A stretch of 64,000 nt of DNA, from assembly GCF_004362745.1 (NCBI RefSeq), contig NZ_SNXY01000006.1, positions 930,001 through 994,000 of the forward strand, read 5' to 3'. Origin of the DNA: Oharaeibacter diazotrophicus. Its GTDB lineage: Bacteria > Pseudomonadota > Alphaproteobacteria > Rhizobiales > Pleomorphomonadaceae. Shown here piece after piece: positions 29,489 to 36,380 of the stretch; position 1 is the stretch's first letter; the number at the start of each line of letters is the position of its first letter. The position numbers were made by a program, and so were the translations under genes. The notes below the pieces were generated by a model that ran no database searches, was not told the DNA's origin, and saw nothing but the letters and a program-made list of their open reading frames with translations.

Positions 29489-31393
29489 ATGCGCCTGATC
29501 TGCGGGTTCCTGCACCTCGACGGCCGCCCCGCCGAGGCGGACCGGCTCGACGCCATGGCCGCGGCCATGGTCGAGCCCGGGTTCGCGCCGGCGCGCTCCC
29601 GCCACGTCGAGGGCCCGGTAGCCCTCGCCACGCTCGACTTCGCCCGCCGCCCCGGCGCGACCGAGTCGCCAGCCCCGCCGCTGCCGCGCGGCGCCGGCGG
29701 CCTCGTGCTGGCCGCCGACGCCCGTCTCGACGGCACGCCGGGCCGAGGCCCGGCGTGGGGAGCCGCCGCGGACGCGGCGCTGCTCGCGGTGCTCGACCGT
29801 CCGGGTTCGCCCGGCGACGCCCTCGCCGCGGTCTCCGGCGACTTCGCGCTCGCCGCCTGGGACCCGCGGACCCGGGCGCTGACCTTGGCCCGGGACGACT
29901 TCGGCGTCCGGCCGCTGTTCACCGTCGATCTGCCCGGGCGTCTGTTCGCCTTCGCTTCATTGCCGCGGGGATTGCACGCGTCCGGGCTGGTCGAGCGCCG
30001 ACTCGACGAGGTTCATTTCCTGCGCGAACTGCTGATGGCGGACACGCCGGCGGACGCCTCGCTGTTCGCCGGCGTCGGCCGCCTCGACCCGGGATCCTGG
30101 CTGCGGCTGTCCCCGGGTCGGCGCGAAGGAGGGCGGCACTGGCGGCTCGATCCCACGGCGGCCGGCAAACGGCGCTGCGATCCGGCCGAGGCGGCCGAGG
30201 AGATGGCCGCTCTGATCGAAGCCGCGGTGCGCCGGCGCCTGCCGGAGACCGGCCCGGTCGCCGCCCACCTCAGCGGCGGGCTCGATTCCGGCGCGATCGC
30301 AGTCCTCGCCAGCCGGGCCTTGCGCGGCGCCGGCCGGCCGTTGCTGGCTTATCCGTTCCTGCCCGGCAGCTACGGCGACTACCGCCCCGAGGGCGAGGAG
30401 CCGCAGGTCCGCATCGTGCTGGAGCGGGAGCCTGACCTTGCCTGCGTGCCGATCCGGCTCGGCCCGGCGCGCGACGTCCTGATGCCCCGGACGGACGGCG
30501 ATCAGGTCACGCCCTTCGATCCGGCCGATCCGGACAGCGCCGTCTGCATCGACGCGGCGGCACGCGGCGCCGAGATGCTGCTGTCGGGCTGGGGCGGGGA
30601 TCAGGCCGCCTCCTACAACGGCCGCGCCGCGCTCGCCGAGGCGCTGCTGCACGGTCGCCTGGGACGGGTGGCGGCGGAAGCGCGGGCGCTGGCGGCGGCG
30701 CGGGGTGCTTCGCCGCTGCGGACGCTCTGGGGCGAGGTGGCACCCCACCTGGTGCCGGCGCCGGTCTGGCGCGCGATCGGCCGCGCGACCGGCCGGCCGC
30801 CCGGCGTCGCAGATGTCACGCGCGGGCTCCTGCGGGCCGAGGCGCTCGCGGGACTGAGGATCGAGCGCGTCCGCATCGGCGCCGACGACGTCGCCAACCG
30901 CCTGCGCCTCGTCGAGAACGGGCTGGTGGCGCGGCGCGCGGAGCGCTGGGCGCTCACGGCGGCGCGCACCGGCATGGCGGTGTCGTTCCCGCTGCTGGAC
31001 CGAGCGGTGGTGGCCTGCGCGGTCGCGCTGCCGAGCGCGATGTTCCTGCGCGGCGGCGTCCGCCGCCGGCTGTTCCGCGACGCCACCGTGGGCGTGCTGC
31101 CGGACGGCGTGCGCCTGCACCGCGGCAAGAGCCGGCCGTTCCCGGAGCTCCATCTCCTGATCGGGCTGGAGCGCGCGGCCCTGCTGGACTTCGTCGCCGA
31201 GGCGCGCGCCCATCCGCTGGTCGACCGGCTGATCGATCTCGACGCCGTCGCGGCGCTGCTGCGGACCGTCCCGGCCGGCGAGGAGGCGCGGCGCCGCGCC
31301 GCCGAGCTCGAGCGGGACGGCGTGTTGCTCGCCGCCTGCGTCGCGCTCCACCGCGTCCTGCGCGCCGTCTGCCACCTGCGTCAGCACCACTGA
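29489..31393 (+). CDS. Lasso peptide isopeptide-forming cyclase (asparagine-synthase-like, C protein)
   Basis: A 634-residue asparagine synthetase homologue. The N-terminal glutaminase-like domain starts MRLICGFLHLDGR, so the Cys is residue 5 and not the N-terminal nucleophile of AsnB. The C-terminal synthetase domain has the ATP-pyrophosphate loop SGGLDS (residues 262-267) and SGWGGDQAASYNGR. In lasso pathways this protein adenylates the Asp/Glu side chain of the core and joins it to the new N-terminus. Assignment as a cyclase rather than AsnB rests on the neighbouring precursor, PqqD-like protein and kinase. The ATG at 29489 is preferred; an open frame back to 29195 overlaps the oxygenase gene. 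Ends 22 bases from the convergent PqqD-like gene. Confidence 0.88.
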   Translation: MRLICGFLHLDGRPAEADRLDAMAAAMVEPGFAPARSRHVEGPVALATLDFARRPGATESPAPPLPRGAGGLVLAADARLDGTPGRGPAWGAAADAALLAVLDRPGSPGDALAAVSGDFALAAWDPRTRALTLARDDFGVRPLFTVDLPGRLFAFASLPRGLHASGLVERRLDEVHFLRELLMADTPADASLFAGVGRLDPGSWLRLSPGRREGGRHWRLDPTAAGKRRCDPAEAAEEMAALIEAAVRRRLPETGPVAAHLSGGLDSGAIAVLASRALRGAGRPLLAYPFLPGSYGDYRPEGEEPQVRIVLEREPDLACVPIRLGPARDVLMPRTDGDQVTPFDPADPDSAVCIDAAARGAEMLLSGWGGDQAASYNGRAALAEALLHGRLGRVAAEARALAAARGASPLRTLWGEVAPHLVPAPVWRAIGRATGRPPGVADVTRGLLRAEALAGLRIERVRIGADDVANRLRLVENGLVARRAERWALTAARTGMAVSFPLLDRAVVACAVALPSAMFLRGGVRRRLFRDATVGVLPDGVRLHRGKSRPFPELHLLIGLERAALLDFVAEARAHPLVDRLIDLDAVAALLRTVPAGEEARRRAAELERDGVLLAACVALHRVLRAVCHLRQHH

Positions 31394-31415
31394 AAAGCGG
31401 TGACCCGGCCCGCCG

Positions 31416-31703
31416 TCAGGACGCCAGCAGTCCGCGTCGACGCAGTTCGCCGAGGAACCGCTCGACGTGCGCGCGGGCCGTGTCCGGATCGACCTCGTAT
31501 TCCGCCGTCAGCGCCGCCACGAGGGCGTCGGCCGACGTCGGCGTCTCCAGGAGCTCCCAGATCCGGGCGCCGACGGCGTTCAGGTTGTAGTAGCGCCCCT
31601 GCTCGACGCTCATCATCAAGAGTTCCTGGTCGAGCGCCGCCGTCAGCAACCCCTCGGCCCGCACCAGGACGCCGTCGTCCCCAACTTCGCCACTCATCGC
31701 CAC
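31416..31703 (-). CDS. PqqD-family RiPP recognition element (lasso B1 protein)
   Basis: A 95-residue PqqD-like protein (VLVRAEGLLTAALDQELLMM, GRYYNLNAVGARIWELLE, HVERFLGELRRRGLL), the fold that binds leader peptides in RiPP pathways. In lasso systems the B1 protein delivers the precursor to the B2 protease and cyclase. It is last in the operon precursor - kinase - sulfotransferase - B1, 48 bases after the sulfotransferase stop. It is not fused to a protease domain. Confidence 0.88.
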   Translation of the reverse strand: MAMSGEVGDDGVLVRAEGLLTAALDQELLMMSVEQGRYYNLNAVGARIWELLETPTSADALVAALTAEYEVDPDTARAHVERFLGELRRRGLLAS

Positions 31704-31751
31704 CCCCGAAAGGCCCGTGCCGCGACCTTCGGCCCGTGCGGCCTCGCGATA

Positions 31752-32603
31752 TCACACATAGCCGAAGCGCTCCATCACCGGCCCGTGGTCGGCGACGATC
31801 GTCGCGGCCTGTGCCGGGGTGAGCACGTCGGCCCAGGCCCCGGCGCGGCCGGACCGGAAGAACGGCGCCGTCGACCACGACAGCCGTTCGGAGAAGCCGT
31901 CGCGGCGCTCCTGGCGCTGCAACTCGGAGAAGTCGGCGAAGCGGACGGCACGGGCGATCGCCTCGCCGGTCGCGGCAAGGCCGAGGAAGGCGGCGACGGC
32001 GCCGAAACGGCCGGTCGGATCGGCGAGGAGGTCCTCGTAGCGCAGGACGTGCACGGGCACGTCGCGCTGGCTCGCCCAGCTCTCGACGTGGCCGCTCCAG
32101 GTCGACAACAGCTGGGGCACCTGCCGTGTCGGCCTGCTGCCGTTCGCGGACGTCGTGCATCGCTCGTCGGCCATGTGGGCGATCGTGACGTCGATCGACC
32201 TGCCGTTGTGGTGCGCGAGCGACACCGCGACGTCGCGCGGATCGCGCACCACGTAGACCGCCGCCGCCCCGGTGCCGCGGCCTAGCACCGGCTCGCCGGC
32301 GGCGTTGCACCGATAGGCGTCGTGACACTTGACGAACAGCCGCCCGGTCTCCGCCGCGACGACGGCCTCGAGGACGCGCGGTCGCAACAGGTCGACCTCG
32401 TCGGGCGTGAGGAGCGTGGTGTCGATCGGCGCCAGATCCTCGACCTCGTGCCGGGCGGCGAGCGGGCGGCTGTCGAGCCCCATCCGGTTGATGTCGGCCG
32501 GGCGGTCGCCGGCGCCGAGCAGGTTGGCGAGCAGCAGACGCAGCCAAGTGTTGCCCGACTTCGGGTACGAGGCGAGCCACACGATCCCGCCGGCGCCCGC
32601 CAT
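31752..32603 (-). CDS. Sulfotransferase family protein in the lasso peptide operon
   Basis: A 283-residue PAPS-dependent sulfotransferase. The 5'-phosphosulfate loop is YPKSGNTW (residues 13-20, catalytic Lys15) and the 3'-phosphate region is VRDPRDVAVSLAHH. The C-terminal GRAGAWADVLTPAQAATIVADHG matches the GxxGxxK-type PAPS region of the family, though the usual Lys is replaced (GRAGAWAD). Its start overlaps the kinase stop by one base (TGATG), implying tight co-expression. A role in sulfating a hydroxyl of the lasso peptide is inferred from position only. Confidence 0.85.
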   Translation of the reverse strand: MAGAGGIVWLASYPKSGNTWLRLLLANLLGAGDRPADINRMGLDSRPLAARHEVEDLAPIDTTLLTPDEVDLLRPRVLEAVVAAETGRLFVKCHDAYRCNAAGEPVLGRGTGAAAVYVVRDPRDVAVSLAHHNGRSIDVTIAHMADERCTTSANGSRPTRQVPQLLSTWSGHVESWASQRDVPVHVLRYEDLLADPTGRFGAVAAFLGLAATGEAIARAVRFADFSELQRQERRDGFSERLSWSTAPFFRSGRAGAWADVLTPAQAATIVADHGPVMERFGYV

Positions 32604-33532
32604 CACGGCGCTCCGGGCCGGGACGGCTCCGACCGGCAGGCCGCGACGACCGCGGCGACCGCGTCGTCGAGCAGAGCGAAGTCCATCGGGCGCTCGAGCA
32701 GGACCACCCGCGTCCGCGCGACGAGCCGCGCGACATCGCGGAGGATTTCGCCGTCCGGGCGCATCGTGCGGGCGAGGCGACGGCGATAGGTCTCGGCGGA
32801 GAGCAGCGCGGCGGCGTCCGCCGCCTCGAGAGCCGACGATGCGACTGTGCGGGCAGAGGGTGACTCGCGCATGAGCACGACGGTCGCGAGCGGCACCGCC
32901 TCGGGTGCGGGCCCGCCGAACGGCGCGACGTGGAACTTGGCGATCGGCTGCCGCACCCGCGCGCCCCGCCGGTCGGAGAGATTCAGTTGCTCGACCGTCT
33001 CCGCCCACAGCCGATGCGAGCGCCCGTCGGACAGCGCCGTCGGTGTTCCGTCGGCCTCGAAGCGGATCGCCGCGATGTCGTCGCCGACGAACGCGGCGCC
33101 CGAGGCGCAGAGGGCGGCCGCGAGCGTCGACTTTCCCGAGCCGGACCGGCCGCAGATCACGACGCCGCGTCCGTCGAGGCAGACGGTGGCGCCGTGCAGC
33201 ACGAGTTGGCCCCGCTGAAACAGCAATGCGGCGAGAACCGTACCGCGCAGGAATGCCGAGACGTCCGCATCGGAGGCGCCGACGTCACGGTCGACGACCA
33301 CCTCGCGGCCGTCGCGGACGAGGAAGCGGGCGACGGCGGGCACGTCCAACTGGAACGCGCGGTTCGCGAGCTGCCAAGCCGGACCGGAGCGGAAGGCGTC
33401 GGGTAGTGCGGGAGGGACGGCACCCGCGCGAACGACGACGTCCGGGGCCGACGCCTCGTCTTCGGCTCCGGGCAGGTCGGTCAGGACGAAGTCGGAGGTC
33501 ACCGACAGGCCGCAGACCCTGTGGCGGAACAT
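32603..33532 (-). CDS. HPr-kinase-like serine kinase of the lasso peptide operon
   Basis: A 309-residue protein with the HPr kinase fold: P-loop GRSGSGKST (residues 128-136), upstream VLHGATVCLDGRGVV and downstream AFVGDDIAAIRF with the Asp pair (151-152). Related kinases in paeninodin-type lasso clusters phosphorylate the C-terminal Ser of the precursor; here the core also ends in Ser. It lacks the HPr-specific N-terminal domain of true HprK. ATG at 33532 taken as start; a GTG 15 bases upstream is an alternative. It lies 71 bases after the precursor gene and overlaps the sulfotransferase by one base. Confidence 0.85.
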   Translation of the reverse strand: MFRHRVCGLSVTSDFVLTDLPGAEDEASAPDVVVRAGAVPPALPDAFRSGPAWQLANRAFQLDVPAVARFLVRDGREVVVDRDVGASDADVSAFLRGTVLAALLFQRGQLVLHGATVCLDGRGVVICGRSGSGKSTLAAALCASGAAFVGDDIAAIRFEADGTPTALSDGRSHRLWAETVEQLNLSDRRGARVRQPIAKFHVAPFGGPAPEAVPLATVVLMRESPSARTVASSALEAADAAALLSAETYRRRLARTMRPDGEILRDVARLVARTRVVLLERPMDFALLDDAVAAVVAACRSEPSRPGAP

Positions 33533-33603
33533 CTCAGGCCCGGACACCCGTTTCGCCTTCGACTGATCCCAAGCAAAACGATGGTCGACGACGTTCGACG
33601 GAC

Positions 33604-33777
33604 TCAAGAATTCGGGCCGGTGGCGGGTGACGATTCGTCCGTATAGTTCGTTTTGGGGCCGGCTTCGGTGAGGCTGTGGACGCTCTGGTCGCGGATCTCG
33701 GGGGCGGCCCACGTCTTCCGGGCGGGTACCGTCTCGACGGCGGACGAAACGGACGGCTCACGCGGATCGGTGGACAT
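33604..33777 (-). CDS. Lasso peptide precursor (paeninodin-like)
   Basis: A 57-residue precursor hidden at the end of a much longer open frame; ATG at 33777, TGA at 33604-33606. Leader residues 1-38 carry W23-x-x-P26-x-I28, resembling the YxxPxL leader motif bound by B1 proteins, and Thr37 at position -2, the near-invariant lasso leader residue. The proposed core is residues 39-57, AGPKTNYTDESSPATGPNS: N-terminal Ala, Asp at core position 9 for an Ala1-Asp9 macrolactam, a ten-residue tail and a C-terminal Ser. A cut one residue later would leave Asp at position 8 with a Gly1 ring, which also fits lasso rules. Confidence 0.85.
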   Translation of the reverse strand: MSTDPREPSVSSAVETVPARKTWAAPEIRDQSVHSLTEAGPKTNYTDESSPATGPNS

Positions 33778-33827
33778 GATTCTCGGGCGCTCGAAGGACG
33801 GGCACACGGGATCGGTGCCTTGCGAGA

Positions 33828-33857
33828 ACCCTAGCGGTTGCGGCCCACCCGACGCAA
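33828..33857 (-). promoter_or_regulatory. Candidate promoter of the lasso precursor operon
   Basis: On the minus strand TTGCGT (33857-33852) and TAGGGT (33833-33828) are 18 bases apart, in the only gap (95 bases) between the SleB-type gene and the precursor ATG. This would give a 5' leader of about 43 bases. Match to the consensus is moderate. Confidence 0.35.
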
Positions 33858-33872
33858 GCACGCCGTGACGCC

Positions 33873-35108
33873 TCAGCTCCAGCCGCCGTAGATCGTCTGG
33901 TAGAACACGTGGCGGCCGATCTTGGCCTTCTTCGTGAAGACACCCGCCCAGTTCGGCCGGACGTAGGTGGCGTGATAGTGGGTGGCGCTGCCGATCTCGT
34001 CGAGCCGCTCGCCGCCGAAGGTGACGTCGTGCGCCACCTGCTCGGCCCGCCGCCACGCCGCGCCCGGGTGGACCCGGTCGGGAATGCCGTCGCAGGCGAA
34101 GGAGAACTGGCAAGCGTCGCGCAGATTGCGGTTCTGGTAGACCACCTCGCAGATCGTCTCGGGATAGGCCGGGTTGCGGACCCGGTTGAGCACGACCTGC
34201 GCCACCGCGACCTGACCGCGGTGCGATTCGCCACGGCTCTCGAAATAGACCGCCTCGGCGAGGCAGCGTTGTTCGCCCTCCTCGTAGGCCGATGCCGGCA
34301 AGGAGTTGGCCGCCCAGCCGAAATCGCCGGGGGCGAGCGTGATCGCCGGCGGCGCCGGCCGGTCGGCAGGCGTCGCGAACAGGGCGTCGAACACGTCCTG
34401 GCCGACCACCGAGGTCGCCGGCGCGTAGGCGGCGAGCATCTGCTCGGCGGCGGCGTTGGTGGCGGCCGGCGCGACGGCGCGGCGCGGATAGGCGGCGTCG
34501 GTCAGCAGCGTCACGTGCGGACGCACCGCCGGCACCGGCACCGGATCGAGGATGGCGACGTCGGTCATCTCGGGCCGCGGGCCGATGAAGCGGCCGACGG
34601 CGAGCACCGACAGCGGCGCTTCGGCGCGCGAAAACGCGACCTGGACGCTGCCGGGGGCGGGCGGCTCCAGCCGGCCCTGCTCCTGGAACAGGCTGCCGGC
34701 CGAGAAGCCCGGCGCGGTCGCCGGGGTTGTGACGGTGATCGGCAGGTCGCCCTTCCAGCTGCGGTCGATGCGGTCCTCGTCCGGACTGCCGTCGCCGGCG
34801 TCGATCGAGCCGGTGACGATCGGGTCGATACCCTCGACCACGACGGCGCCGCCGCCGGTGGTGACGGTGGCCGCCCCGCGCGGCATCTCGTCCATCGGGC
34901 GGGTGACGAGCCGGGTCTCGCCGCCGGGACCGGCGCCGAGCGCGACGGCCCAGCGCGCCGACGGATCGAACGACTTCAGAAGGAGTGCCGCGACGTCCTG
35001 CTGGCCGATCTCGGCGGAGGTGACGACCAACGCGGCCGGGGCGAGGAGGCCGGCTGCGCCGAGCGCGCGCAGGCGGGCGGTCGTTACGATCCGACGACGT
35101 CGACGCAT
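33873..35108 (-). CDS. SleB-family cell wall hydrolase
   Basis: A 411-residue protein with a short basic N-terminus and hydrophobic segment (ALGAAGLLAPAALVVTSA) as signal or anchor, a long variable periplasmic region (about residues 35-270), and a C-terminal hydrolase_2 domain: QRCLAEAVYFESRGESHRGQ with catalytic Glu, VVLNRVRNPAYPETICEVVYQ, and ATHYHATYVRPNWA. SleB-like domains are lytic transglycosylases; in non-sporulating alphaproteobacteria they act in peptidoglycan remodelling. Placed upstream of the lasso operon on the same strand with 95 bases between; no evidence that it belongs to it. Confidence 0.9.
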   Translation of the reverse strand: MRRRRRIVTTARLRALGAAGLLAPAALVVTSAEIGQQDVAALLLKSFDPSARWAVALGAGPGGETRLVTRPMDEMPRGAATVTTGGGAVVVEGIDPIVTGSIDAGDGSPDEDRIDRSWKGDLPITVTTPATAPGFSAGSLFQEQGRLEPPAPGSVQVAFSRAEAPLSVLAVGRFIGPRPEMTDVAILDPVPVPAVRPHVTLLTDAAYPRRAVAPAATNAAAEQMLAAYAPATSVVGQDVFDALFATPADRPAPPAITLAPGDFGWAANSLPASAYEEGEQRCLAEAVYFESRGESHRGQVAVAQVVLNRVRNPAYPETICEVVYQNRNLRDACQFSFACDGIPDRVHPGAAWRRAEQVAHDVTFGGERLDEIGSATHYHATYVRPNWAGVFTKKAKIGRHVFYQTIYGGWS

Positions 35109-35341
35109 GACATCCGGTCCCCGGACGGCCGGCGCGCCGCGGCCGACGGACCGCCTGGTGGGAACGCGCTACCGGATCCACTGTGGTTCCGATGCTCGCC
35201 GATTAACCTTGAAGAGACGTTAATCCGCCCCTCCCCACCCCGGCGACGGCGGCTTCCCGCGCCGGATCCGCCATCGGACGCGCCGGCGATTTGCGAACAT
35301 GGTAAACGGGACCGGGGTGGAAACTTCGGGAGAGTCGCAGG

Positions 35342-36331
35342 ATGAGCGCGTTCGATGCGGTGGTCGTGTCGCGGGACGAGGAGAAGCGCCAGTCGGTCGC
35401 CCTCGCCCGCCTGACCGAGGCGGACCTGATGGAGGGCGACGTCACCGTCCGGGTCACCCACTCCACCGTCAACTACAAGGACGGCCTCGCCGTCACCGGC
35501 AAGCTGCCGGTGGTGCGGCGCTGGCCGATGGTGCCGGGCGTCGACTTCACCGGCGAGGTGATCTCCTCGTCCGATCCGTATTTCGCACCCGGCGACGCGG
35601 TGATCCTGAACGGCTGGGGCGTCGGCGAGGCGCATCTCGGCGGCTGGGCCGGCATCGCCCGCGTCAAGGGCGACTGGCTGATCCGCCGACCCGCCGGGCT
35701 CACCGGCGCCGAGGCGATGGCGATCGGCACCGCCGGCTACACGGCGATGCTGTCGCTGATGGCGCTGGAGGCCCACGGCCTGACGCCGGCGAGCGGTCCC
35801 GCCGTCGTCACCGGCGCCGCCGGCGGCGTCGGCTCGGTGGCGGTGATGCTGCTGGCCGCCGCCGGCTGGCACGTCGCCGCGGTGACCGGGCGCCCCTCGG
35901 AGGCCGACTATCTCACCGGCCTCGGCGCCGCCGAGATCGTCGACCGTGCCGAACTCTCCGGCCCGGCCAAGCCGCTCGCCCGCGAACGCTGGGCCGCCGG
36001 CGTCGACAACGTCGGCTCGCACATCCTCGCCAACGTGCTGTCGATGATCAAGGCGGAGGGCGCCGTCGCCGCCTGCGGCAACGCCATGGGCATGGACCTG
36101 CCGACCTCGGTCGCCCCGTTCATCCTGCGCGGCGTCTCGCTGCTCGGCATCAACTCGGTCAGCGTGCCGCGCGCCAAGCGCGAGACGGCCTGGACCCGCC
36201 TCGCCACCGGACTCGACCGCACCAAGCTCGCCGCCATGACCACGACGATACCGCTGTCCGGCGCGATCGACGCCGGGCGCGCGATCGCCGAGGGCAAGGT
36301 GCGCGGCCGCACCGTCGTCGAAATCGGTTGA
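35342..36331 (+). CDS. acuI: Acrylyl-CoA reductase (AcuI/YhdH-type) family oxidoreductase
   Basis: A 329-residue medium-chain reductase without the zinc ligands of alcohol dehydrogenases. Signature parts: HSTVNYKDGLAVTGKLPVVR, PMVPGVDFTGEV, LNGWGVGEAHLGGWA and the NADPH loop VTGAAGGVGSVAV. AcuI reduces acryloyl-CoA to propionyl-CoA with NADPH and detoxifies acrylate from DMSP or 3-hydroxypropionate. The family match is good; the substrate is from family knowledge. Single gene, preceded by a 233-base gap that separates it from the divergent SleB-type gene. Confidence 0.88.
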   Translation: MSAFDAVVVSRDEEKRQSVALARLTEADLMEGDVTVRVTHSTVNYKDGLAVTGKLPVVRRWPMVPGVDFTGEVISSSDPYFAPGDAVILNGWGVGEAHLGGWAGIARVKGDWLIRRPAGLTGAEAMAIGTAGYTAMLSLMALEAHGLTPASGPAVVTGAAGGVGSVAVMLLAAAGWHVAAVTGRPSEADYLTGLGAAEIVDRAELSGPAKPLARERWAAGVDNVGSHILANVLSMIKAEGAVAACGNAMGMDLPTSVAPFILRGVSLLGINSVSVPRAKRETAWTRLATGLDRTKLAAMTTTIPLSGAIDAGRAIAEGKVRGRTVVEIG

Positions 36332-36380
36332 ACGGACGGGCGCAAGCCCTTGTAGAGCGACAGAAACGCGCCGGCGCGGC

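Noticed and set aside
29489-31393. Ordinary asparagine synthetase AsnB
   Set aside because: The Cys is not residue 2 as needed for the glutaminase nucleophile, and the gene lies beside a lasso-type precursor, PqqD-like protein and kinase.
33873-35108. The SleB-type hydrolase as the missing lasso B2 protease
   Set aside because: Its C-terminal domain matches peptidoglycan hydrolases (YFESRGE, THYHATYV) and lacks a transglutaminase-like Cys-His-Asp pattern.
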